A stretch of 64,000 nucleotides of DNA, taken from contig NZ_CP009632.1 of assembly GCF_000959445.1 (NCBI RefSeq), positions 806,001 to 870,000 on the forward strand, written 5' to 3'. Under the pieces are notes generated by a model. The model ran no database searches. It was not told the DNA's origin and worked only from the letters and a program-made list of their open reading frames with translations. Shown in pieces: positions 34,936-43,882 of the stretch; position 1 is the stretch's first letter, and each line of letters begins with the position of its first letter. The stretch comes from Burkholderia vietnamiensis LMG 10929 (GTDB lineage Bacteria; Pseudomonadota; Gammaproteobacteria; Burkholderiales; Burkholderiaceae). A program made the position numbers and the translations under genes.

Positions 34936-36072
34936 ATGAACGGCATCCTGCGCCTCGCATTCAAGCTGCTCGTCAACGACGGCGCGAAGTTCACCGCGCT
35001 GATCGTCGGCATCACGTTCTCGGTGCTGCTGATGATCGAGATGACGTCGCTGTTCGCCGGCATTCTCAACAAGTCGTCGGCGTCGGTGATCAACATCGGC
35101 GCGAAGGTCTGGGTGATGGACCCGGCCGTCAAGACGATCGCGAACAGCATCGGCATGCCCGGCTACGTGCTCGACGCCGTGCGCAGCATCGACGGCGTCA
35201 AGTACGCGGTTCCGCTCTACTCCGGCGGCGCGCTCGTGAAGCTGCGCTCGGGCGCGTATCAGGCGGTCACGGTGGTCGGCCTCGACGACGCGAGCCTGCT
35301 CGGCCGGCCCACGATGCTCCAGGGCCGCATCGAAGACATCTACGCGGAAAACGGCTTCATCGCGATTCAGGACCCGGAGTTCGCGAAGCTGGAGAACCCG
35401 ACCATCGGCACCGATTTCGAGCTGAACGATCATCGCGGCGTGATCGTCGGCATCGCGAAGGTCGCCGCGAGCGGCCTGTTCGGCACGCCGACGCTCTACA
35501 CCACCTACGCACGCGCGATCCGCTACATCCCGTCGCCGCGCTTCACGACCTCGTACATCCTCGTCGAGCCGAAGTCCGATGCGGACATCGCGCACATCCA
35601 GGCCGTCGTGAAGTCGCTCGGCTACCGCGCGTACACGCGCGACGAGTTCATCGCGCAGATCTCGCGCTTCTACAAGTACGAAACCGGGCTCGGCACCAAC
35701 ATCATGCTGATGACGATCATCAGCTTCATCATCGGCCTGTCGATTTCCGGGCAGACCTTCTACGCGTTCATCGTCGAGAACCTCGACAAGTTCGGCGCGC
35801 TGAAGGCGATCGGCGCGAAGAGCCGCGAGCTGGTCGCGATGATCCTGTTCCAGGCGACCTTCACCGCGCTGACCGGCTACGGCATCGGCGTCGGGCTGTG
35901 CGTGCTGATGATCTCGCTCGCCAAGCTGCGCATCCCCGACTACGCGGCGCTCATCACGTACGGCAACCTGTCGCTCGCGTTCGGGATGGTCGTCGTGATC
36001 GCGGCGATCTCGAGCTATCTCGGCGTGCGGCGCGTGCTGCGCATCGAGCCCTTCGACATCTTCCGGGGCTGA
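34936..36072 (+). CDS. FtsX/MacB-type ABC permease (DevC-like)
   Basis: The 378-residue permease has four helices, one at the N-terminus and three after residue 255. A periplasmic domain lies between them, and the signature KFGALKAIGAKSRELVAMI lies between the later helices. This is the FtsX-like architecture of DevC, which exports glycolipids in cyanobacteria. It is encoded two bases before its ATPase and followed by an adaptor and a channel gene, making a DevBCA-TolC type exporter. Confidence 0.9.
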   Translation: MNGILRLAFKLLVNDGAKFTALIVGITFSVLLMIEMTSLFAGILNKSSASVINIGAKVWVMDPAVKTIANSIGMPGYVLDAVRSIDGVKYAVPLYSGGALVKLRSGAYQAVTVVGLDDASLLGRPTMLQGRIEDIYAENGFIAIQDPEFAKLENPTIGTDFELNDHRGVIVGIAKVAASGLFGTPTLYTTYARAIRYIPSPRFTTSYILVEPKSDADIAHIQAVVKSLGYRAYTRDEFIAQISRFYKYETGLGTNIMLMTIISFIIGLSISGQTFYAFIVENLDKFGALKAIGAKSRELVAMILFQATFTALTGYGIGVGLCVLMISLAKLRIPDYAALITYGNLSLAFGMVVVIAAISSYLGVRRVLRIEPFDIFRG

Positions 36073-36074
36073 CG

Positions 36075-36773
36075 ATGGCCGGCATCGCGATCGACGCGCG
36101 CGGCGTCGACAAATGGTTCGGCGAAGGCGAAGCGCGCACGCAGGCGCTGCGCGACGTGTCGATGCAGGCGCACTTCGGCGAGATGCTGCTGATCGTCGGA
36201 CCATCCGGCAGCGGCAAGACCACGCTGCTCAGCGTGATCTCCGGCATCCTGCGGCCGGACGGCGGCTCGGTGTCGATCGACGGCGTCGACCTGTGGGCGC
36301 AGCCGAACGACGCGATCGCCGAGTTCCGGCTCAACCGGATCGGCTTCGTGTTCCAGGACTATCACCTGTTCCCGCGGCTCACCACCGCCGAGAACGTCGC
36401 GATTCCGTTGATCCTGAAGCGCCAGCCGTGGGACGACGCGATCCAAGCCGCGCACACCTATCTGGGCGTGGTCGGTCTCGCCAATCGCGCGCAGCTGCCG
36501 CCCGTCAAGCTGTCCGGCGGCGAGCAGCAGCGCGTGGCGATCGCGCGCGCGATCGTCAGCCAGCCCGACCTGCTGATCCTCGACGAGCCGACCGCGTCGC
36601 TCGACGGCGACACCGGCCGCATGATCATGGAGTTCGTCAAGCACGAGGTGCTGAACGACACGCGCTGCATCGTGATCGTCACGCACGACGCGCGGATCTT
36701 CGAATACGCGGATCGCATCCTGCGCATGGAAGACGGCAAGCTGACCGGCATCGAGCGCGGAGGCGTGCGATGA
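36075..36773 (+). CDS. ABC transporter ATPase (DevA/LolD-like)
   Basis: The 232-residue ATPase has Walker A GPSGSGKT, Q-loop FVFQDYHL, signature LSGGEQQRVAIARA and Walker [11 protein letters not shown]. It belongs to the MacB/LolD/DevA group that powers mechanotransmission-type exporters. It overlaps the following adaptor gene by four bases. Confidence 0.93.
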   Translation: MAGIAIDARGVDKWFGEGEARTQALRDVSMQAHFGEMLLIVGPSGSGKTTLLSVISGILRPDGGSVSIDGVDLWAQPNDAIAEFRLNRIGFVFQDYHLFPRLTTAENVAIPLILKRQPWDDAIQAAHTYLGVVGLANRAQLPPVKLSGGEQQRVAIARAIVSQPDLLILDEPTASLDGDTGRMIMEFVKHEVLNDTRCIVIVTHDARIFEYADRILRMEDGKLTGIERGGVR

Positions 36774-37855
36774 AGCGCCGGCTCGTGTTCGTCGCGGCCG
36801 TGCTCGGCTTCCTGGCGAGCGTCGTCGCCGCGTGGCTCTACGGCCGCCAGGAGCCGCCGCAGCCGCCGGTGTTCAAGCCGGCCGCCAATCCGTACGCGCG
36901 GGGCGTCTATGCGAACGGCATCGTCGAAAGCGAGCAGCCGGCCGGCGCGAACGTGAACGTCTATCCGGACGTGTCGGGAGCGGTGACGCGCATCTACGTG
37001 CACGACGGCGATCCGGTGAAGGCCGGCGACGTGCTGCTGACGATCGACGACGCCGTGCAGCGCGCGAGCGCCGCGCAGCTCGCCGCGCAGGCCGATGCGG
37101 CCGCTGCGCTGCTCGACGAGCTGAACGCGCAGCCGCGCCGCGAGGTGCTCGACGTGGCCGGTGCGCAGACCCGGGCCGCGCAGGCGAGCCTCAAGCTCGC
37201 GCAGGATCAGTACGACAAGCAGCGGCGCGCGTACGACATCGATCCGAAAGCAGTGAGCCGCGACGCGCTCGATACGGCCGCGAACGCGGTGCGCGTCGCG
37301 GCCGCCAACCTGGACGTCGTGACGCGCCAGTATCGTCTGACCAAGGCCGGCGCATGGAGCTACGACGTGCGCAACCAGCGTGCGCAGGTCGTCGCGCTGC
37401 GGCGCGCGGCCGATGCGGCCGCCGCGCTGCTGGCCCGCTACACGCTGCGCGCGCCGGCGGACGGCATCGTGCTGGCGATGAACGCGGCGCTCGGCTCGTA
37501 CCTGAGCCCGCAGGGGATCTACGACACCTACACGCGGGCCAGCGCGCCGGTCGCGGTGCTCGGCGCGCCGGTCGACCGGCTGCAGGTGCGCTGCTACATC
37601 GACGAGATCCTGATCCCGCAACTGCCCGACCTGCATGCGCTGAAGGCGCACATGTTCGTGCGCGGCACGTCGGTCGAGGCCGATCTGCAGTTCGTGCGCG
37701 TGCAGCCGTACGTGACGCCGAAGATCGAATTGTCTGACCAGCGCACCGAGCGCGTCGACGTGCGCGTGCTGCCGCTGATTTTCCGTATCGTGCCGAACCG
37801 CAACGTGCGGCTGTTCCCCGGGCAGATCGTCGATGTGTACGTCGCCGGCAAATGA
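36770..37855 (+). CDS. HlyD-family periplasmic adaptor (DevB-like)
   Basis: The 361-residue adaptor has an N-terminal anchor helix, a lipoyl-like domain (VSGAVTRIYVHDGDPVKAGD), an alpha-hairpin at about 95-205 and a beta-barrel ending in LFPGQIVDVYV. It should link the FtsX-type permease complex to the outer-membrane channel encoded next. The gene overlaps both neighbours. Confidence 0.9.
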   Translation: MKRRLVFVAAVLGFLASVVAAWLYGRQEPPQPPVFKPAANPYARGVYANGIVESEQPAGANVNVYPDVSGAVTRIYVHDGDPVKAGDVLLTIDDAVQRASAAQLAAQADAAAALLDELNAQPRREVLDVAGAQTRAAQASLKLAQDQYDKQRRAYDIDPKAVSRDALDTAANAVRVAAANLDVVTRQYRLTKAGAWSYDVRNQRAQVVALRRAADAAAALLARYTLRAPADGIVLAMNAALGSYLSPQGIYDTYTRASAPVAVLGAPVDRLQVRCYIDEILIPQLPDLHALKAHMFVRGTSVEADLQFVRVQPYVTPKIELSDQRTERVDVRVLPLIFRIVPNRNVRLFPGQIVDVYVAGK

Positions 37856-39335
37856 CCGCGCGTGCGGCGGCCGTACGTCGCGGCGCCGAACCGCTGCGCG
37901 CTTGGCCGCCGGGCTGCTCGCCGCGCTGCTCGCGGGCGGCTGCACGGTCGGGCCGAACTTCGTGCCACCGCCCGCGCCGCGCGTCGAGCGCTTCGTCGCG
38001 CCCGACGATCCGCACGCGGCGTCCGGCCCGTGGACCGGCGACGGCCGCACGCAGGCGTTGTCGCCCGACGCGCCGCTCACGCGCGACTGGTGGACGCGCT
38101 TCGGCAGCCACGCCATCGACGCGAGCGTCGACGCCGCGCTGACCGGCAGCCCGACGCTCGCGCTCGCCGAAGCGACGCTGCGGCGCAGCGAGCACGCGTT
38201 GCGGGCCGGCCAGGGCGTGTTCTTCCCGCAGATCGACGCGCAGGCCGGCGCGGCGCGCGAGCGCGCGACGCCGTCGCGCGGCCCGGCGTTGCCGGCGTCG
38301 ATCTTCAACCTGTTCACGCTGTCGGCGACCGTCAGCTACACCCTCGACCTTTGGGGCGGCGAACGGCGCCAGGTGGAGGCGCTGGCCGCCGGCGTCGACG
38401 CGCAGCGCCACGCGCTGGCCGGCGCGTATCTGATGCTGAGCGCCAACGTCGTCAACACGATGATCGCGCGCGCCGCGTATCGCGACGAAGCCGCCGCCAC
38501 GCGCGAGACGATCGGTCTCGTCGACGAGCAGATTCGCCTGACGCGCGCGCAGGTGACGGCCGGCGCGGCGGCCTACGTCGCGGTGCTCACGCTCGAGTCG
38601 CAGCGGGCGACGCTGCAGGCAACCTTGCCGGCGCTCGACCAGAAGCGCGCGCAAGCCGACGATCTGCTCGCGCTGCTGGCCGGCCGATATCCGGCCGACT
38701 GGCGGACGCCGGAGCTGTCGCTCGCCGCGATCGAACTGCCGGCGAGCCTGCCCGATACCGCGCCGTCGTCGCTGGTGCGCCGCCGTCCGGACATCCAGCA
38801 GGCGGAAGCCGAACTGCACGTGGCGAGCGCCCAGGTGGGCGTCGCCACCGCCGCGCTCTACCCGAACCTGACGCTGTCCGCGTCGGGCGGCTTCGACAGC
38901 GGCGTCGCGGCCAATCTGTTCTCGCCGGCCGGCCGTGCTTGGAGCGTCGGCGCCGGCGTCACCGCACCGCTGTTTCACGGCGGCACGCTGCTGAACCAGC
39001 GGCGCGCCGCCCAGGATGCCTACGACGAGGCCGACGCGTCCTACCGGCAGGTCGTGCTGGCCGCGTTCTCGCAGGTGGCCGACGCGCTGCGCGCGCTCGC
39101 GAACGACGCCGCGGCGCTCGATGCGCAGGCTCGCGCGATGGCCGCCGCGCGCGATGCGCTGCGGCTCACGCAGGCCGGCTACGACGCGGGGATCACCGGC
39201 TACGTGCCGTTGCTGGTCGCCGACGTGCAATATCACCAGGCCCGCATCGCGTGGCTTCAGGCGCTCGCGCAACGCCTGCAGGACACGGTGGCGTTCTACG
39301 TCGCGCTCGGCGGCGGCTGGGGCGAAGCTGGTTGA
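37833..39335 (+). CDS. Outer-membrane efflux lipoprotein, second copy
   Basis: This 500-residue NodT-type channel has lipobox LLAGGC and the motifs VSYTLDLWGGERRQVEAL, LVRRRPDIQQAEAEL and AGYDAGITGYVPLLVADVQYHQ. It should be the exit duct of the DevBCA-type exporter. ATG 37833 lies 23 bases inside the adaptor gene; a TTG at 37902 is another possible start that still includes the signal peptide. It is clearly diverged from the channel at 28048. Confidence 0.9.
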   Translation: MCTSPANDRACGGRTSRRRTAARLAAGLLAALLAGGCTVGPNFVPPPAPRVERFVAPDDPHAASGPWTGDGRTQALSPDAPLTRDWWTRFGSHAIDASVDAALTGSPTLALAEATLRRSEHALRAGQGVFFPQIDAQAGAARERATPSRGPALPASIFNLFTLSATVSYTLDLWGGERRQVEALAAGVDAQRHALAGAYLMLSANVVNTMIARAAYRDEAAATRETIGLVDEQIRLTRAQVTAGAAAYVAVLTLESQRATLQATLPALDQKRAQADDLLALLAGRYPADWRTPELSLAAIELPASLPDTAPSSLVRRRPDIQQAEAELHVASAQVGVATAALYPNLTLSASGGFDSGVAANLFSPAGRAWSVGAGVTAPLFHGGTLLNQRRAAQDAYDEADASYRQVVLAAFSQVADALRALANDAAALDAQARAMAAARDALRLTQAGYDAGITGYVPLLVADVQYHQARIAWLQALAQRLQDTVAFYVALGGGWGEAG

Positions 39336-39379
39336 CGGACATGGCGCGGGCGGGCCGGCTGCTCGACGGTGCGATGCGC

Positions 39380-39820
39380 TCAGGCGACGATGTCGGGCCG
39401 TTCCCAGCGCGGCAGTTCGGCCCAGCCGAGCGGCGCGTACACGGTGCCGCCGGCCGCGTCGATCGTTTCGACGAATGCGGCGAGCGTCGCGCCGGCCGGC
39501 ACCATGAGCGTGGTCGCATCGACGAAATCCTCGCTGCGCAGCCACGGCGCCGCGCCGCGGTTGATCTGCTGGACGCTCCACGCGTGGCCGTGGCGCCCGG
39601 CTTCGGGCGGCAACAGCCCGGGCGCGTCGAACGCGACCCGCAGCAATTGCGCGCGCGAATCGCTGTACGGCGGTTTCGCCGCGTTCTGATACGGCACGTC
39701 GGCCCAGTTCTCGCCGCATTGCTGATTGAGCGGCAGGGACGTAAACCACGCCCATGGCGAACGAACGAAGCACAACCGGTACAGGTGCGCGGCGCCGTCC
39801 AGATTGGCGATCAGCGTCAT
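39380..39820 (-). CDS. Conserved hypothetical protein
   Basis: I do not recognise this 146-residue protein. It has no signal peptide or membrane segment and is rich in tryptophan (WAWFTSLPLN, ENWADVPYQNAAKPPY, APLGWAELPRW). The N-terminal half looks like a compact beta-rich domain. It is a single gene convergent with the efflux channel, with an FNR-type box about 126 bases upstream. Its codon use matches the neighbourhood, so it is probably a genuine member of the locus. Confidence 0.75.
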   Translation of the reverse strand: MTLIANLDGAAHLYRLCFVRSPWAWFTSLPLNQQCGENWADVPYQNAAKPPYSDSRAQLLRVAFDAPGLLPPEAGRHGHAWSVQQINRGAAPWLRSEDFVDATTLMVPAGATLAAFVETIDAAGGTVYAPLGWAELPRWERPDIVA

Positions 39821-39945
39821 GATGGATCGATCCCGAGAGACTTGCGATGCCGATGCGCAGCGCGCGCACGGCAGGCGCGGATCATCGAATCATGACACCA
39901 CGTCCGCGCGCCGGACCGCCATGCGCGGGCCGACGCGACTGACGA

Positions 39946-39959
39946 TTGATCGTAGTCAA
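39946..39959. promoter_or_regulatory. FNR-type box between 39820 and 40106
   Basis: TTGATCGTAGTCAA is a full match. It most likely serves the minus-strand hypothetical gene, because the plus gene has its own box. The minus -10 candidate (GCATGG) is poor. Confidence 0.55.
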
Positions 39960-40026
39960 ACCGCGCGAGCAGCCTCATTGGGCGGCGCCGGCGGTACGGC
40001 CGGCGGGGCATGGAATCCTGCAATTG

Positions 40027-40040
40027 CTGACTTCGGTCAA
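40027..40040 (+). promoter_or_regulatory. FNR-type box of the beta-CASP gene
   Basis: CTGACTTCGGTCAA has one mismatch. A strong -10-like TGTAAT at 40062-40067 is centred 31 bases downstream. Confidence 0.7.
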
Positions 40041-40105
40041 GCGCTGCCTGCGCGTTCGCGCTGTAATCGCCTTACCGATCCGTCGATTCCCGGCGAGGCT
40101 ATCTC

Positions 40106-41551
40106 ATGAAACTGACTTTTCTCGGCGCGACCGAAACCGTGACCGGCTCGAAATACCTGGTCGAGCACGGCAGCCGGCGCATCCTGGTCGATTGCGGCCT
40201 GTTCCAGGGCACCAAGAACTTGCGGCTGCGCAACTGGCGGACGCTGCCGTTCGCGGCCGACACGCTCGACGCCGTCGTGCTCACGCATGCACACATCGAT
40301 CACACCGGCTATCTTCCGGTGCTTGCACGTGAAGGATTTCGCGGGCCCGTGTACTGCACGGCGGCCACGGCCGAGCTGTGCGACATCATGCTGCGCGACA
40401 GCGCGCGGCTGCAGGAGGAAGAAGCCGACTTCGCGAACCGCCACGGCTATTCCAAGCACCATCCGGCGCAGCCGCTCTATACGCTCGACGATGCGCAGCG
40501 CGCGCTGCACCTACTGAAGCCGGTGGCGTTCGACGAATGCACGTCGCTCGGCGGCGGCGTGTCGTTCCGGCTGCTGCCGGCCGGGCACATCCTCGGCGCG
40601 GCGAGCGTCGTGATGCACTGGGATCACAAGGTGCTCGCGTTCTCGGGCGACCTCGGCCGCTACAACGATCCGATCATGCAGCCGCCGCGGGCGCCCGCGC
40701 ATGCCGACTATCTGGTGGTCGAATCCACGTACGGCGACCGGCTGCACCCGGCGTCGGACCCGGAGATCGAACTCGCCGCGATGTTCGACAAGACCTTCGG
40801 GCGCGGCGGGGTGGTCGTGATGCCCTGCTTCACCGTCGGCCGCGCGCAGGAAATCCTGCACTACATCGCGCGGCTAAAGGCGTCCGGCCGCATGGCGCGC
40901 GTGCCGGTGTTCCTCGACAGCCCGATGGCCACCGACGTGACGGAGATCTATCGCCACCATATCCTCGAACACCGGCTGACCGTTTCAGAGGCGAACGCGC
41001 TCGGCCACGCGGCGACGATGATCCGCTCCGTCGACCAGTCAAAGGCGATCTCCGATCACCACGGGCCGATGGTCATCATCGCCGGCAGCGGCATGGCGAC
41101 CGGCGGACGCGTGCTCCATCACCTCGCCCGCTATGCGCCCGATCCGCGCAACACGATCGCGCTGGTCGGCTATCAGGCCGCCGGCACGCGCGGCGCGGCG
41201 CTGGCCGCGCACGAGCCGACGGTGAAGATTCACGGCGAATACGTGCGCGTGCGTGCGCAGATCGAGTCGATCACGACGCTGTCGGCTCATGGCGATTACG
41301 AGGACGTGCTCAAATGGCTCGGCACGATGCAGGGCGCGCCGGTGCGAACGTTCGTCACGCATGGGGAGCCGGCTGCCGCGGATGCGCTGCGTCGGCGCAT
41401 CGCTGATACGCTGCACTGGACTTGTGAGGTGCCGGTTTATGAGCAGTGTGTCGATTTGAATGAGGGGGATGAGGGGGATGGTCTCCATCAAGAGGCAGCC
41501 GAAGCCGAACCGGCCGACGCCGCGCAGCAGCCTGCTGCACGCTCGTCCTGA
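40106..41551 (+). CDS. Beta-CASP metallo-beta-lactamase-fold nuclease-like protein
   Basis: The 481-residue protein starts with KLTFLGATETVTGSKY and has the zinc motif THAHIDHTG, a later SGDLGR and the beta-CASP motifs (VVESTYGDR, FLDSPMA, AGSGMATGGRVLHH and LSAHGDYED). This is the family of CPSF73-like and YbcI-like RNA-processing nucleases. It probably cleaves RNA and could remodel transcripts under low oxygen. The acidic C-terminal tail after about residue 450 is variable. It has its own FNR-type promoter. Confidence 0.9.
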   Translation: MKLTFLGATETVTGSKYLVEHGSRRILVDCGLFQGTKNLRLRNWRTLPFAADTLDAVVLTHAHIDHTGYLPVLAREGFRGPVYCTAATAELCDIMLRDSARLQEEEADFANRHGYSKHHPAQPLYTLDDAQRALHLLKPVAFDECTSLGGGVSFRLLPAGHILGAASVVMHWDHKVLAFSGDLGRYNDPIMQPPRAPAHADYLVVESTYGDRLHPASDPEIELAAMFDKTFGRGGVVVMPCFTVGRAQEILHYIARLKASGRMARVPVFLDSPMATDVTEIYRHHILEHRLTVSEANALGHAATMIRSVDQSKAISDHHGPMVIIAGSGMATGGRVLHHLARYAPDPRNTIALVGYQAAGTRGAALAAHEPTVKIHGEYVRVRAQIESITTLSAHGDYEDVLKWLGTMQGAPVRTFVTHGEPAAADALRRRIADTLHWTCEVPVYEQCVDLNEGDEGDGLHQEAAEAEPADAAQQPAARSS

Positions 41552-41877
41552 CGCTTAGTGGCGCCGGTGAAGCGCCGCATACGCATGACGCGTATAGGCC
41601 GAGACCTGACCGGTCAGTCAACGTCAGGTTAAGTCTCGGACAATACGACTGTTCGTCGCCGTTGGCGGTGATCGACCCTAAAGAGACCGTCAGACCTCCC
41701 GCAAGCGGACACTCGGCGCATGAGCAGGTGCCGGAGCGAATTCAGGCGCGAGTTCCAGTCGATGACCTCGCTGGTCATGTGCGTTTTCCAGTCCGTGTGC
41801 GTTTAGAGCGAACCAGTGACAGAAAACGTACGACGAGGGAAGGACAGGCGAGGCGGCGGCTGCTATAGCCGCCGAGC
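41552..41877. other. 326-base gap at the edge of the orphan-gene islet
   Basis: No gene is supported. The start holds several inverted repeats, the largest at 41599-41639. Base composition drops from the GC-rich lxa-like region towards the islet. Confidence 0.5.
41599..41639. repeat. Compound inverted repeat
   Basis: Outer arms CCGAGAC and GTCTCGG and inner arms CCTGAC and GTCAGG can form a long stem. The 5-prime part also contains the perfect 12-base palindrome CTGACCGGTCAG (41606-41617). It may end transcription of the beta-CASP gene or mark the boundary of an insertion. Confidence 0.5.
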
Positions 41878-42363
41878 CTAGTCGTTCCACCACCCAGGTG
41901 TGGGCAGCTTCTTGGTGTAAGGCGAGCACTGCTCGCGAAGAAGTCGCATGCCCTTGTAGTCCAACGTTACGACCGAAACGGCAGGGTCGGTTGGCCACTC
42001 CGCAATCGCGAAATCAGCCTCGTACTCTTTGCCTTCAATGCACGCGATATAAGGCTCGCCCTTGAAAGGCACAGCCGTAATCGCCCAGATACGCGCTTCT
42101 CCATGTCGATCGAGGGTGCCATCGAAGACAGTCGATTGGTAATGATTGCAGGAGGCCTCGGACAATCCGAACATCGGGATGCACGGCGTCTGCCATGTCG
42201 TTTGGTAAACCGTGACATCTGCTCCCGATAGAGGGTGCCCTTCTCCAGCGACTACCCGTAACGTAAAGTGCCGGGGGAAGACCCAAGGCCCCGCGTGCCC
42301 CCACACCAGGAAAAAGAGCGCCGCAGGAATGGCAACGAAGAGCCAACTTTTTCTAAGCTTCAT
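41878..42363 (-). CDS. Membrane-anchored hypothetical protein
   Basis: The 161-residue protein has an N-terminal signal anchor (about 5-24) and an exported domain with several cysteines (TPCIPMFG, EASCNHYQ, IACIEGKEY, EQCSPYTKK) that could form disulphides. I do not recognise the family. The phrase VVAGEGHPLSGADVTVYQT suggests an Ig-like or carboxypeptidase-regulatory-like fold. It lies six bases after a short 47-codon frame. Its codon use is less GC-biased than its neighbours, in line with recent acquisition. Confidence 0.7.
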   Translation of the reverse strand: MKLRKSWLFVAIPAALFFLVWGHAGPWVFPRHFTLRVVAGEGHPLSGADVTVYQTTWQTPCIPMFGLSEASCNHYQSTVFDGTLDRHGEARIWAITAVPFKGEPYIACIEGKEYEADFAIAEWPTDPAVSVVTLDYKGMRLLREQCSPYTKKLPTPGWWND

Positions 42364-42369
42364 TCGCGC

Positions 42370-42513
42370 CTACGCGTCAAATCCCTGCGCGTTCAAAGCC
42401 GCAGCGCCCCCAAGAGGCAGCGCGCGATGCGCCGCCTCCAAGGTCACCATGTTGAATGCGTCGCGGCTTTTTGCATCCGTCCGAATATGCGCTATCCACT
42501 TTCTGATGCTCAT
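42370..42513 (-). CDS. Possible small ORF (47 residues)
   Basis: A short frame on the minus strand begins MSIRKWIAHIRTDAKSRD and ends in NAQGFDA. It closes six bases before the start of the membrane-anchored gene and has a weak ribosome site (TTGGAACG). It could be a small protein cotranscribed with that gene or the tail of a truncated gene; an in-frame stop eight codons upstream of its ATG limits it. Confidence 0.35.
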   Translation of the reverse strand: MSIRKWIAHIRTDAKSRDAFNMVTLEAAHRALPLGGAAALNAQGFDA

Positions 42514-42653
42514 CGTTCCAACGCCATGCCTGGTTTAGAAAGCCAGTGCCATCGGTTTGATTTGAGGGGGCGTGGCTGTGGTTTGGGCTTGCATTGTCGA
42601 CGATTCAGATTTCGTTGTCGAACGGCCGATTCTGGCCGCCTGTTGCCGCAGAG

Positions 42654-43109
42654 CTACTCGGTTCCGTCAATCGCCGACGCAGCGAGTACAGAGCCTTTAT
42701 ACCTATATGCGTCGAAAGAAAACGGTCCAAACGCCTCAACTATCTGCAAGTCAGATTCACTTGTCTGGTAGGCGAAGCTCTCCCAAACGTAGGATTCGCG
42801 TTCACGCCGTACAAGGGTCGAATATGCACCGCACGCGACGTCGCCACACTCAGGGCAGATGTAGAGTAGTACGCGCTTTCCGCTCTCCGGCGGAACGTCG
42901 AGCAGCATAGCGGACATGCGTTCGCATTCCTTCGCGTAACCACTCACGAAACAACCCATGAAGTCGGCATGTCCACCGGCACTTTTAACCAGCATTTCCA
43001 GCAAAGACTGTCCGTCTATCAGAAAGTCCGCAGAGGTTCGCTCTGTGCAGGTGGCGCCTCCCGACGAGGTTGCTGGTCGATGCAGTCGGCGATGCCCAAG
43101 TAGGTTCAT
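42654..43109 (-). CDS. Orphan protein with CPECGDxxCGA motif, immunity-like
   Basis: This 151-residue cytoplasmic protein has ADFLIDGQSLLEML near the N-terminus and YICPECGDVACGAYS in the middle, a probable zinc knuckle. Similar proteins with a CPECGD..CGA core are widespread, mostly unannotated, and often found beside polymorphic toxin genes. I infer an immunity or antitoxin-like role but the function is unproven. No toxin gene is present beside it. The first 25 residues look atypical, so the true start may lie further in. Confidence 0.65.
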   Translation of the reverse strand: MNLLGHRRLHRPATSSGGATCTERTSADFLIDGQSLLEMLVKSAGGHADFMGCFVSGYAKECERMSAMLLDVPPESGKRVLLYICPECGDVACGAYSTLVRRERESYVWESFAYQTSESDLQIVEAFGPFSFDAYRYKGSVLAASAIDGTE

Positions 43110-43316
43110 GTTCGTGTGCGGAATAGGTATGACGTGCCAAGATTGTCACCGATCGCGGAGCCTGTGTCGAAGGGCCGTTCCTGGCCGACCTGTGACCGAC
43201 GACGCCGTCGCACCGTGCCCGGTCCGGCGGACGGCCCGCGTCGACCCGGAGCGGTCCTTCGGATTTCTCGAAACCGGTCATTGGGGCAGCGCTAGACCGC
43301 CGCCACTTTAGACAAT

Positions 43317-43679
43317 CTAATCGCCTTGGTTGCCCTGCCAGTCGATATACGCGGCGGTACCCATTGCGTCGAAGTTCGGCATTTCACCGACCTGAACGTG
43401 CTGGAAAAAGCCCAAGCAACGGCCCCAAGACGACATTCCCGGGTTGGGCTCGACCCAGCACGAATATCCAAAGCGCGTCCAATCCAACGACCTATCGTCA
43501 TTGCAGCGGCATAGAAGCTCCTGGGCGATTGCCCTGCACCAAATCAAAGCTTCTTCTGCCGCCGCCGCTTTGATGAAGACTCCAGTCGTCGACTCGTAGT
43601 CTTCGATCACTCCGCGGTCGAATAGCTGTCGCGGTTCGGGCTCGTGGTACTGGAAAATGACAAGGTATTCGTGTGACAT
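43317..43679 (-). CDS. Orphan hypothetical protein, immunity-like
   Basis: The 120-residue acidic cytoplasmic protein begins MSHEYLVIFQYHEPEP and contains many aromatic residues and a helical EEALIWCRAIAQELLC segment. I cannot assign a family. Its small size, acidity and position next to another orphan gene of the same strand suggest an immunity protein of a contact-dependent or secreted toxin. No clear ribosome site is visible upstream of ATG 43679. Confidence 0.55.
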   Translation of the reverse strand: MSHEYLVIFQYHEPEPRQLFDRGVIEDYESTTGVFIKAAAAEEALIWCRAIAQELLCRCNDDRSLDWTRFGYSCWVEPNPGMSSWGRCLGFFQHVQVGEMPNFDAMGTAAYIDWQGNQGD

Positions 43680-43882
43680 GTTGCAGGAGCTTGTTTAACG
43701 ACTTCATAGTTTCGTCCGTCACGCCGGTTCTAGACGATCTTGGCGGAAACATCGGACGACCGGTAGTGCCCGAACTGAGTCAGCCAACCCGCCACTGCCC
43801 GTTTAGTCCGGTCCAAGCGCTTTCGGCATACCGCCCTACGACCCGGCGCAAGCACCGGCTCGTATCGCACCCAGCCCCACCC

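Noticed and set aside
33448..36204. Long open frame antisense to the exporter permeases
   Set aside because: Low-complexity composition and full overlap with well-supported permease genes show that it is a shadow.
42268..42771. Plus-strand frame across the orphan islet
   Set aside because: It spans three minus-strand genes and intergenic sequence and has no ribosome site or family motifs.
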